Below are positions 1 through 6,193 of a stretch of DNA of 6,193 bases, piece by piece; within the stretch, counting starts at the first letter, position 1; every line of letters starts with the position of its first letter. Source of the stretch: Ruminococcus sp. UBA946 (GTDB lineage Bacteria; Bacillota; Clostridia; Oscillospirales; Ruminococcaceae). The notes under the pieces are model-generated. The model did no database searches. It had not been told where the DNA came from and saw only the letters and a program-made list of their open reading frames with translations. The position numbers and the translations under genes were made by a program. The stretch is taken from positions 538-6,730 of the forward strand of contig DBCY01000196.1 in assembly GCA_002293295.1 (NCBI GenBank). Reading direction: 5' to 3'.

Positions 1-4
1 TACA

Positions 5-28
5 GTTATAGGATAACAGTTTTTTTTA
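5..28 (+). terminator. Possible end of an upstream terminator
   Basis: A short inverted repeat (GTTAT, 3-base loop, ATAAC at 5-17) is followed by a run of eight T (20-27) and more T-rich sequence. This resembles the 3' end of an intrinsic terminator for a gene lying left of the window. The visible stem is only 5 bp and A+T-rich, so the true 5' arm may be outside the window or this may just be T-rich intergenic DNA. Confidence 0.3.
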
Positions 29-44
29 TTTTAGTCAAGGGGAA

Positions 45-73
45 TTGAAATTTTTTTTTTAATATTGTATAAT
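45..73 (+). promoter_or_regulatory. Predicted sigma-A-type promoter of mtaB
   Basis: The -35 box TTGAAA (45-50) and a perfect -10 box TATAAT (68-73) are separated by 17 bases, the optimal spacing. Transcription would start near 80, about 60 bases before the mtaB start at 141. Ten of the 17 spacer bases are a continuous T run (51-60), so any gain or loss of T would change the spacing. The ATG at 72 lies inside the -10 box and so would not be on the transcript. Confidence 0.7.
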
Positions 74-140
74 GAGATATATTAGAATATTTTATTTAAC
101 TTATTATGTAGAAATTGCACATATATGGAATGAGGTTTTT

Positions 141-1445
141 ATGAAAATTCACTTTTCTACGTTCGGATGTAAAGTAAACCTGTATGAAACTGAAAATATG
201 AAACAAGTCTTATCGGCAAACGGCTTTAAGTTGTCAAATAATCCGCTTAATTGTGATATTTATATAGTTAATTCGTGTGCGGTTACTAAAACAAGCGTTC
301 AGAAAACTCATAAGGAAATACGCCGTTTAAAGCGTGAAAACCCGGATGCCGTTATCGTTCTGACCGGGTGTTACCCTCAGGCTTATGAAGATGAAGCTTC
401 CGTTATACCTGAAGCCGATATTATTACAGGGACAAAAAACCGTTCACAGCTCCCCGGATTAATTAAAAACTATATGGATAACAAAGATAGGATTGTAAAT
501 ATATGCAGCTTTACAGACAATGAAATGTTCGAACCTATGCATAATACCGGTTATGAAAATAAAACAAGGGCTTTCGTAAAAATCCAGGACGGATGCAGCA
601 TGCACTGTTCTTACTGCATAATCCCCTATTCACGCGGCAAGTTCCGTTCAAAGCCGTTACACGATTTAATCTGTGAAGCAGAAAACCTTGCCGGTTCAGG
701 CTACAAAGAAATTGTACTCACAGGTATTAACCTGTCGTTTTACGGGACGGAATCAGGATTAAGACTTGCCGACGCCGTTGAAGCGGTATGCGGAATTAAA
801 GGAATCGAACGCGTGCGTTTAGGCTCTCTTGAACCGGAAATGATAACCGACGGCGACATTGAGCGTCTGTCAAAACAACCGAAGCTGTGTCCGCAGTTTC
901 ACTTTTCTCTGCAAAGCGGAAGCGATAAAATATTGAAAGCAATGAACAGGCGTTATAGCTGTGCCGATTATGAAGCGTTAGTATCAAAACTGCGGTGTTA
1001 TTTTGATAACTGTGCCGTTACAACGGATATTATGGTCGGATTCCCGGGTGAAAGCGATAATGACTTTAATACTACAAAGGAGTTTATAAGAAAAATCGGG
1101 TTCAGTCAGGCGCATATCTTCCCTTATTCGAAAAGGAAAAACACTCCCGCGGCGGTTATGGATAACCAGATTCCTGATAATATCAAACATTTGCGTGCGA
1201 AAGAACTGAAAATACTTACCGGCAGCCTGACGGAACAGTTCATGCAAAAGCAGGTTGGATTAACCGTCCCCGTGCTTTTTGAAAAAGAAAAAAGCGACGA
1301 AGTTCCGTATGGCTATTCGCCGAATTATACATTAATAAAAATTTTAAAAAATAATTATGATAAAAGTTTGCGTAATATGATATTTTATGTTAAAATAATA
1401 AAGGCTGATGGTGATTACTGTATCGGCGAGCTAATAGTTCCGTAG
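141..1445 (+). CDS. mtaB: tRNA (t6A37-C2)-methylthiotransferase MtaB
   Basis: A 434-residue radical-SAM enzyme of the MiaB/MtaB methylthiotransferase family. The family adds a methylthio group to t6A at position 37 of ANN-decoding tRNAs, giving ms2t6A, in the cytoplasm. The N-terminal UPF0004 domain carries the three cluster cysteines C10 (in FGCKVN), C46 (NSCAVT) and C77 (TGCYPQ). The radical-SAM domain carries CxxxCxxC at C152, C156 and C159, within GCSMHCSYCIIPYSRG. A short C-terminal TRAM-like region follows from about residue 372 and includes GYSPNY. GYSPNY and overall length favour MtaB over MiaB or RimO. The start at 141 is chosen because GAGG lies 5 bases upstream (132-135), the protein then begins at the conserved MKIHFSTFGCKVN, and an upstream in-frame ATG at 72 falls inside the -10 box. 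The last 30 or so codons are notably A+T-rich. purL follows 64 bases downstream on the same strand. The family is certain and the subfamily very likely. Confidence 0.93.
   Translation: MKIHFSTFGCKVNLYETENMKQVLSANGFKLSNNPLNCDIYIVNSCAVTKTSVQKTHKEIRRLKRENPDAVIVLTGCYPQAYEDEASVIPEADIITGTKNRSQLPGLIKNYMDNKDRIVNICSFTDNEMFEPMHNTGYENKTRAFVKIQDGCSMHCSYCIIPYSRGKFRSKPLHDLICEAENLAGSGYKEIVLTGINLSFYGTESGLRLADAVEAVCGIKGIERVRLGSLEPEMITDGDIERLSKQPKLCPQFHFSLQSGSDKILKAMNRRYSCADYEALVSKLRCYFDNCAVTTDIMVGFPGESDNDFNTTKEFIRKIGFSQAHIFPYSKRKNTPAAVMDNQIPDNIKHLRAKELKILTGSLTEQFMQKQVGLTVPVLFEKEKSDEVPYGYSPNYTLIKILKNNYDKSLRNMIFYVKIIKADGDYCIGELIVP
1368..1396 (+). promoter_or_regulatory. Candidate purL promoter inside the mtaB 3' end
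   Basis: TTGCGT (1368-1373) lies 17 bases before TAAAAT (1391-1396), and the -10 box is preceded by TG one base away (1388-1389), forming an extended -10 element. The -35 match is weak (3 of 6). It would start a transcript near 1403 with a leader of about 107 bases before purL. The region is A+T-rich, so a chance match is possible. If real, it would let purL be expressed independently of mtaB. Confidence 0.35.
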
Positions 1446-1464
1446 TTTTAATAAAATTATTTTA

Positions 1465-1489
1465 GGGGTTTGTCCGTGGGGAAAACCCT
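1465..1489 (+). other. Small hairpin in the mtaB-purL gap
   Basis: GGGTTT (1466-1471) pairs perfectly with AAACCC (1483-1488) across an 11-base loop, and one further G-T pair closes it (1465/1489). No T run follows, so it is not an intrinsic terminator. It ends just before the AGAGGA ribosome-binding sequence (1491-1496) of purL and could affect translation initiation. I do not recognise it as part of a known riboswitch class. Confidence 0.3.
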
Positions 1490-1509
1490 GAGAGGATGGC
1501 TGTATTTAT

Positions 1510-4500
1510 ATGTCTGTGTACCGTATTTATGTCGAAAAAAAACCTGAATTCGCTGTCGAAGCCAATAATTTATTTTCGGATATCAAAACAGCCCTGCGGA
1601 TTGATAAGCTCAGGAGTATCCGCATTCTAAACCGGTATGACGCTGAAAACCTGTCGGAAAGCGATTTTATATATGCCGCCGATAATGTGTTTTCAGAACC
1701 GGCGGTTGATATTATTACGAATAAACTTCCGGATTTGTCCGAAACTGAGACAGTATTCGCCGTTGAATACCTTCCCGGTCAGTTTGACCAGCGCGCCGAT
1801 TCCTGCGAACAGTGCATACAGATTCTGACACAGGGAGAACGGTGCCGCGTAAAAAACGCCCGTATCTATATATTGGAAGGCAGGCTGTCGTTTACCGATA
1901 TAAGTTCAGTAAAAGCTTATATTATTAATCCGGTTGAATGCCGCGAGGCTTCGCTTGAAACAGTTAATACGCTAAAAACCGATTACGGAATACCGGACAG
2001 AGTGGAAATCCTTGATAACTTTATTCAGAAAAGCGAAACCGAGCTTGACGGGTTTATAAATGAATACGGACTTGCCATGGACCTTGACGATATAAAATTC
2101 TGTCAGGATTATTTCAGGAATACTGAAAAACGCGACCCCACTATAACTGAAATACGCATGATTGATACATACTGGTCCGACCACTGCCGGCATACCACAT
2201 TTTCGACAATTATTGACAGCGCTGTAATTAATGCCGACTATATAAGAAAAACATACGATGAATACATAAACGTCCGCAAAGAGCTTGGCAGAAACGATAA
2301 ACCCGTAACGCTTATGGATATTGCCACCATTGCCGCTAAAAAGCTTAAAAAAGACGGCATTTTAACCGGTTTGGACGAATCGGAGGAAGTAAATGCCTGC
2401 TCCGTTGAAATAAAAGTTGATGTCAACGGAGAAATCCAGGACTGGCTTCTTATGTTTAAAAATGAAACCCATAATCATCCTACGGAAATAGAACCGTTCG
2501 GCGGAGCCGCAACCTGCCTCGGAGGAGCAATCCGCGACCCGCTGTCGGGACGTTCGTATGTTTATCAGGCGATGCGGGTAACGGGGGCTTCAAATCCGCT
2601 TGTACCGGTTGAGGATACAATTCACGGCAAGCTGCCTCAGAGAAAAATTACCGTAGGCGCCGCTAACGGATACAGTTCCTACGGAAATCAAATCGGTCTT
2701 GCCACCGGCCATGTCGCCGAGGTTTATCACCCGGGGTATGTTGCAAAAAGGCTTGAAATCGGGGCTGTAATAGGCGCGGCGCCCAAAGCTAATGTGGTCA
2801 GGGAGGTTCCTGTTCCCGGAGATGTCGTTATTCTGCTCGGAGGACGCACGGGACGCGACGGATGCGGAGGAGCAACGGGTTCCTCTAAGTCTCATACTCA
2901 GGAATCGCTTGAATCGTGCGGCGCCGAAGTGCAGAAGGGCAACGCTCCGGTTGAAAGAAAAATACAGCGCTTATTCCGCAAGCCCGAGGTTTCCAGGTTA
3001 ATCAAACGCTGCAACGATTTCGGAGCCGGCGGTGTTTCGGTTGCTATCGGAGAGCTTACAGACGGAATTGAAATAGACTTGAATGCCGTTCCCAAAAAAT
3101 ATGACGGACTTGACGGCACCGAGCTGGCTATTTCCGAGAGTCAGGAGCGTATGGCTGTTGTTATTGATAAGAACAACGCCGGAATATTTATTGCCGAAGC
3201 GGAAAAAGAAAACCTTGAAGCCACGGCGGTTGCGGTATGTACAGACGATAAACGCCTGAAAATGAAATGGAACGGTAAAACGATTGTTGACCTTTCAAGG
3301 GAATTCCTCAATTCAAACGGCGCTGAAAAGCATACGGACGTTTCGGTTCAGCTGCCGGTTACGGCACAGGTCAAAACTTATTCTGATAATGCTGACAGCT
3401 GGGAAGCGTTAATGTCCAACCTTAATGTCTGCTCGCAGAAAGGTCTGGTTGAACGCTTCTGTTCCACGGTAGGAGCCGGGACCGTCCTGATGCCGTTCGG
3501 AGGAAAAGAACAGCTGACTCCGGCTCAGGCTATGGCTGCTAAAATTCCGGTATTCCGCGGAGAGACAAACACCTGTTCCTTAATGGGATGGGGGTTTAAT
3601 CCTTATGTTTCGGACAAGAGCCCTTATCACGGGGCAATTTCCGCCGTTATTGAATCGGTTGCAAAGATAGTCGCCGCCGGAGGAAGCTATAAAAAATGCT
3701 GGCTTACATTCCAGGAGTTTTTTGAAAGGACGCAGAACAATCCGTCACGCTGGGGAAAACCGTTTTCTGCGCTTTTAGGAGCTTTTAAAGCTCAGATTGA
3801 ACTGGGATGCGGAGCTATCGGAGGAAAGGATTCAATGTCCGGCACCTTTGAGAATATCGACGTCCCCGCTACGCTGGTATCCTTTGCCGTATCAACAGCC
3901 AAAGCCGATAAAATAATATCCGGCGAATTTAAAAAATCCGGAAGTAAGGTTATATTCATTAATCCTGATTATGATGAGAATCATCTTCCCGTCTTCTCAA
4001 GCATAAAATCATGCTTTGAAACGGTTGAAAAGCTGATTGAAGAAGGAAGGGCTGTATCCGTATGGGCGGTCGGATTCGGAGGGGTTGCCGAAGCAATAGC
4101 TAAAATGTCACTGGGCAACAGGATCGGTTTTACATTTGAAAAGAAACTGCCCGACGATATTCTTTTCTATTCAAAATACGGCTCGTTTATTGTTGAGCTT
4201 GACGGAGACCCTGTTGACGGGGAGAATGTTATCGGAATGACAACCGGCGAATATATAATAAACTGCATGGATTACACCGTCAATATGCATGATGTTCAGA
4301 AAAAGTGGGAGGAAAGGCTTGAACCCGTATTTCCAAGTAAAATACATATACAAAAAACTGCTGCAAAAATATTTACTTACACTTCCGACAAGCCGGTTCA
4401 GCATGCGTCTTCATTTGCAAAACCCAGGGTTTTAATACCGGCTTTCCCCGGTACAAACGGAGAGGATGATTCGGCAAGAGCGTTTGAAAGAGCCGGAGCT

Positions 4501-5220
4501 TCCGCTGAGGTTTTTGTAATAAAAAATTTAACATCGTCAGCTCTTGAGGAAAGCATAGTTTATTTTGAAAAGGCAGTAAAAAATTCCCAGATTATTATGC
4601 TTCCCGGCGGTTTCTCAGGAGGAGACGAACCTGACGGCTCGGCAAAATTCATTACGGCATTCTTCAGAAACCCTCGTATCATGGATGCGGTGCATGAGCT
4701 TATTGACAGCAGGGACGGTCTGATGCTGGGAATTTGCAACGGCTTCCAGGCGCTTTTAAAGCTCGGGCTTGTTCCGTTCGGAAAGATAATACCGATGAAA
4801 AACGACTCCCCTACCCTCACATTTAACGCTATAGGAAGGCATCAGTCCATGATGGTCAGAACAAGGATCGCATCAAATAAATCCCAGTGGCTCTCAGAAT
4901 GCGATACCGGGGATATTCATACTATCGCAGTTTCACACGGAGAGGGACGCTTCACCGCATCGGCAGAACTCATCAGCGAGCTTGCCGGAAACGGTCAGAT
5001 TGCGACTCAATATGTTGATTTAAACGGCGAACCGACTATGGATGTCCGGTTTAATCCCAACACCTCATTTGAGGCTATTGAAGGCATCACATCACCCGAC
5101 GGCCGTATTTTCGGTAAAATGGGTCATAATGAGCGTGTTATCGGTAATAACATATGTAAAAATGTTCCCGGCAATAAGGACCAGAAAATCTTTGAAAGCG
5201 GAGTATCATATTTTATGTAA
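1510..5220 (+). CDS. purL: Phosphoribosylformylglycinamidine synthase, single-chain
   Basis: A 1236-residue enzyme converting formylglycinamide ribonucleotide, glutamine and ATP to FGAM, the fourth step of de novo purine synthesis, in the cytoplasm. Order: a PurS-like N-terminal region (about 1-150), a linker, a first AIRS-type synthetase half with SDHCRHTTF (223-231), NETHNHPTEIEPFGGAAT (318-335) and the glycine-rich GGRTGRDGCGGATGSS (444-459), then a second half with GGKDSMSGTF (771-780). A glutamine amidotransferase domain follows from about 972. Its nucleophile is C1075 (LGICNGFQ), and the probable His/Glu partners are H1206 and E1208 (GHNER). All key residues are present, so it should make its own ammonia without a separate PurQ. 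Length and the MSVYRIYVEKKPEF start fit the clostridial-type single-chain family. The Shine-Dalgarno AGAGGA (1491-1496) is 13 bases from the ATG, rather far; an ATT codon at 1504 sits at a better distance, but ATG is preferred. No other pur gene is in the window. Confidence 0.96.
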   Translation: MSVYRIYVEKKPEFAVEANNLFSDIKTALRIDKLRSIRILNRYDAENLSESDFIYAADNVFSEPAVDIITNKLPDLSETETVFAVEYLPGQFDQRADSCEQCIQILTQGERCRVKNARIYILEGRLSFTDISSVKAYIINPVECREASLETVNTLKTDYGIPDRVEILDNFIQKSETELDGFINEYGLAMDLDDIKFCQDYFRNTEKRDPTITEIRMIDTYWSDHCRHTTFSTIIDSAVINADYIRKTYDEYINVRKELGRNDKPVTLMDIATIAAKKLKKDGILTGLDESEEVNACSVEIKVDVNGEIQDWLLMFKNETHNHPTEIEPFGGAATCLGGAIRDPLSGRSYVYQAMRVTGASNPLVPVEDTIHGKLPQRKITVGAANGYSSYGNQIGLATGHVAEVYHPGYVAKRLEIGAVIGAAPKANVVREVPVPGDVVILLGGRTGRDGCGGATGSSKSHTQESLESCGAEVQKGNAPVERKIQRLFRKPEVSRLIKRCNDFGAGGVSVAIGELTDGIEIDLNAVPKKYDGLDGTELAISESQERMAVVIDKNNAGIFIAEAEKENLEATAVAVCTDDKRLKMKWNGKTIVDLSREFLNSNGAEKHTDVSVQLPVTAQVKTYSDNADSWEALMSNLNVCSQKGLVERFCSTVGAGTVLMPFGGKEQLTPAQAMAAKIPVFRGETNTCSLMGWGFNPYVSDKSPYHGAISAVIESVAKIVAAGGSYKKCWLTFQEFFERTQNNPSRWGKPFSALLGAFKAQIELGCGAIGGKDSMSGTFENIDVPATLVSFAVSTAKADKIISGEFKKSGSKVIFINPDYDENHLPVFSSIKSCFETVEKLIEEGRAVSVWAVGFGGVAEAIAKMSLGNRIGFTFEKKLPDDILFYSKYGSFIVELDGDPVDGENVIGMTTGEYIINCMDYTVNMHDVQKKWEERLEPVFPSKIHIQKTAAKIFTYTSDKPVQHASSFAKPRVLIPAFPGTNGEDDSARAFERAGASAEVFVIKNLTSSALEESIVYFEKAVKNSQIIMLPGGFSGGDEPDGSAKFITAFFRNPRIMDAVHELIDSRDGLMLGICNGFQALLKLGLVPFGKIIPMKNDSPTLTFNAIGRHQSMMVRTRIASNKSQWLSECDTGDIHTIAVSHGEGRFTASAELISELAGNGQIATQYVDLNGEPTMDVRFNPNTSFEAIEGITSPDGRIFGKMGHNERVIGNNICKNVPGNKDQKIFESGVSYFM

Positions 5221-5225
5221 CGTCA

Positions 5226-5259
5226 GAGGGTGTGTTCTGTAACCGGCAGACACATCCTT
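5226..5259 (+). terminator. Probable purL terminator hairpin
   Basis: Six bases after the purL stop, AGGGTGTGT (5227-5235) pairs with ACACATCCT (5250-5258) through nine pairs including one G-T. A further CTG/CAG (5237-5239 with 5247-5249) extends the stem beyond one bulged T, leaving a 7-base loop. One G-T pair can be added outside. The following sequence (TTATTGGTATAT) is T-rich but lacks a clean T run, so termination may be incomplete. A stable 3'-end hairpin is certain on paper; its terminator role is inferred from position. Confidence 0.55.
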
Positions 5260-5378
5260 ATTGGTATATAAAATTATTCAGGTTACAGGTAATATTCCAA
5301 TATTTTCTTTATCTGTTATTTTTATATTTATTTTTTTGACCGATTATTATTTATTTTAAGCATAACTTTAAAAAGCTA
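5260..5378 (+). other. A+T-rich intergenic region upstream of agrB
   Basis: No gene is visible in any frame here. The stretch contains a near-perfect tandem pair, CAGGTTA then CAGGTAA (5279-5292), directly followed by AATATT-CC-AATATT (5291-5304), and a run of seven T (5331-5337). A poor TTGACC (5336-5341) lacks a matching -10 box. The repeats lie about 75-100 bases upstream of the agrB -35 box, a place where an activator could bind. I found no convincing match to the paired AgrA/LytTR binding consensus, so any regulatory role is speculative. Confidence 0.3.
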
Positions 5379-5406
5379 TTGACATACCTTTCTTATCTGA
5401 TAAAAT
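5379..5406 (+). promoter_or_regulatory. Strong extended -10 promoter of agrB
   Basis: A perfect -35 box TTGACA (5379-5384) and a -10 box TAAAAT (5401-5406) are separated by 16 bases, and TGA directly precedes the -10 (5398-5400), giving an extended -10 element. Transcription would start around 5413, leaving a leader of about 40 bases. With the hairpin after purL, this makes agrB a transcription unit separate from mtaB-purL. The near-consensus sequence suggests little need for an activator. Confidence 0.75.
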
Positions 5407-5451
5407 TGAATTAAGATATAAAATTTATTATCCGGAGAGAGAGTTGATAGT

Positions 5452-6039
5452 ATGTTTAAAAGCTTGGCTGATTTTTTGTCTTTAAAACTAACAACCAATA
5501 AAATTATTGATATTAATGACCGGGAGAACTATACGTACGGTTTGGAATTATTTCTGATTAAAGTAGTATTTTTTTCAATTATATTAGTGCTGGCTCTTTT
5601 AACTGATTCATTGATAATAAGCTTATTATTCACAACATTTTATTTATCCTTAAGGAAGTATACGGGAGGATATCACAGTAAGACTTCCGGGATGTGCCTG
5701 ATTATATCATTGCTGATTTATTTGATGATGCTGTTTTTTGAACGGGCAGATTTTAATTCTGTAAGGACCGTTCTCATGGTATTGTCTGTAATTTCTTTTA
5801 TAATTATTATAATATTTTCGCCGGTGGAAAACGAAAATAATCCGATTACTTCAGATGAAAAAATAAAATATAAAAAAATATCAATAATTATATCGTTTAT
5901 TATTGTAATTATTACGGGATTATCGTTTTTCTACAATTACCATTACTTATTTTATTCATCGGCATGGTCAATATCAACTGACGCAATTCTGATAATTCTT
6001 ACAAAAGGATGGCAAAAAGAAGAAAAAGCCGATTACTAG
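5452..6039 (+). CDS. agrB: AgrB-family peptide-processing membrane protease
   Basis: A 195-residue integral membrane protein of the accessory gene regulator B family. In staphylococci AgrB cleaves the C-terminal tail off the AgrD precursor and forms the thiolactone of the autoinducing peptide. The diagnostic stretch RKYTGGYHSKTSGMC (residues 68-82) contains H75 and C82, seven residues apart, matching catalytic His77 and Cys84 of S. aureus AgrB. A polar, amphipathic N-terminus (1-30) is followed by hydrophobic segments at roughly 33-50, 53-68, 82-96, 104-122, 144-161 and 163-182; the C-terminus is charged (KGWQKEEKADY). Length is normal for the family, so it looks intact. The GGAGAGAGAG ribosome-binding stretch (5434-5443) supports this start. 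It is clearly more A+T-rich than mtaB and purL. No agrC or agrA follows within the window, and the expected agrD is present only as a possible out-of-frame relic. The family call is firm; the exact peptide substrate is unknown. Confidence 0.9.
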   Translation: MFKSLADFLSLKLTTNKIIDINDRENYTYGLELFLIKVVFFSIILVLALLTDSLIISLLFTTFYLSLRKYTGGYHSKTSGMCLIISLLIYLMMLFFERADFNSVRTVLMVLSVISFIIIIIFSPVENENNPITSDEKIKYKKISIIISFIIVIITGLSFFYNYHYLFYSSAWSISTDAILIILTKGWQKEEKADY

Positions 6040-6175
6040 AGCGTGTTCACAATACTAATATTAATCCGCGTTTAAAATACTTGCATAATATTTCAAAGAT
6101 TTTTGCTGCAGTGCTAGGATTGACGATGAAGACAGGCTAACGCCTGTCAAAGAGGAAGACGACACAATGCGGTAA
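6009..6175 (+). pseudogene. Possible frameshifted agrD-like peptide gene
   Basis: No intact agrD is seen, but two fragments fit one. An ATG at 6009 overlaps the agrB 3' end by 31 bases and opens a 43-codon frame to TAA at 6138. It begins MAKRRKSRLLERV, a cationic helix-like start, and reaches NISKIF. In the -1 frame, open from 6089 to TAA at 6173 but without its own start codon, the sequence is FCCSARI followed by DDEDRLTPVKEEDD. This mirrors AgrD: a Cys four residues before a hydrophobic cleavage position, then an acidic tail with a proline (compare CDFIM-DEVEVP in S. aureus AgrD-I). A -1 slip, or one extra T, at the T5 run 6100-6104 would join them into about 55 residues. Weak points: no well-spaced ribosome-binding site (AAAAGG abuts the ATG), no glycine or alanine lead-in, and the unshifted 43-residue product has no Cys. 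It could be decay, sequence error, recoding or chance. Confidence 0.3.
6131..6148 (+). repeat. Perfect 7-bp hairpin after agrB
   Basis: GACAGGC (6131-6137) and GCCTGTC (6142-6148) are exact inverted copies around a TAAC loop. The loop holds the TAA that stops the 43-codon frame starting at 6009. No T run follows on either strand, so it is not a classic terminator. It lies within the acidic-tail part of the possible agrD. It could be an RNA structure, or the kind of internal palindrome found near mobile-element ends. Confidence 0.6.
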
Positions 6176-6193
6176 AAAGATAGAAATATACAA

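Noticed and set aside
72..140. Longer mtaB reading starting at ATG 72 (23 extra residues)
   Set aside because: The ATG lies within the TATAAT -10 box and has no ribosome-binding site, and the extra residues are not part of the conserved family start. ATG 141 has GAGG 5 bases upstream and begins at the conserved motif.
1403..1509. Purine, PRPP or other riboswitch in front of purL
   Set aside because: I could not match the conserved core of the purine or ykkC-type classes; only one small hairpin is visible.
2590..2895. Minus-strand open frame of 101 codons within purL, and similar shorter frames on both strands inside mtaB and purL
   Set aside because: They lie wholly within strongly supported genes, show no recognisable domain, and are expected shadows of the coding bias.
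5042..5242. Plus-strand 66-codon frame overlapping the 3' end of purL
   Set aside because: It overlaps the conserved glutamine amidotransferase end of PurL in another frame, has no good ribosome-binding site, and its sequence resembles no protein I know.
6131..6148. Intrinsic terminator of the agrB transcript
   Set aside because: The stem is perfect but the following sequence is A+G-rich with no T run on either strand.
6061..6193. Minus-strand serine-rich frame open from the right edge down to a TAA at 6061, possibly the end of a convergent gene
   Set aside because: Its serine runs are simply the complement of the Asp/Glu codons on the plus strand and no domain is recognisable. A gene entering from the right cannot be fully excluded without more sequence.

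Overview
The window looks like chromosomal DNA from a low-to-moderate G+C member of the Clostridia (Firmicutes). The main evidence is the large gene: a single-chain phosphoribosylformylglycinamidine synthase of about 1236 residues, of the type typical of Clostridia and relatives rather than the split PurS/PurQ/PurL of Bacillus. An MtaB-type tRNA methylthiotransferase and an AgrB-type peptide processing protease point the same way. No rRNA, tRNA, CRISPR array or complete insertion sequence is visible.

Layout: a T-rich upstream region (1-140) holds a good sigma-A-type promoter whose spacer is mostly a run of ten T. mtaB follows (141-1445), starting later than the longest open frame. After a 64-base gap comes purL (1510-5220) on the same strand. 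It may be read through from mtaB and may also have its own extended -10 promoter inside the A+T-rich 3' end of mtaB. A hairpin just after the purL stop is a likely, imperfect terminator. A 231-base A+T-rich intergenic region follows, carrying a strong extended -10 promoter that starts a separate transcript. This encodes an AgrB homologue (5452-6039), clearly more A+T-rich than the two housekeeping genes.

The last 154 bases are the most intriguing part. An AgrB normally processes an AgrD peptide encoded next to it. No intact agrD is present here, but there are two pieces in different frames. One is a cationic, helix-like N-terminus starting at 6009 and overlapping agrB. The other is a Cys-containing segment with an acidic, proline-bearing tail, ending at 6175. 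A -1 shift at a run of five T (6100-6104) would join them into a roughly 55-residue AgrD-like precursor. This could be a frameshifted pseudogene, a sequence error, a real recoding event, or coincidence; the same stretch might instead be the edge of a mobile or repeated element. The agrC/agrA sensor genes are not in the window.

Functionally, mtaB (tRNA A37 hypermodification) and purL (fourth step of purine synthesis) are housekeeping genes. The agrB segment looks like a separate quorum-sensing or peptide-signalling module placed next to them.
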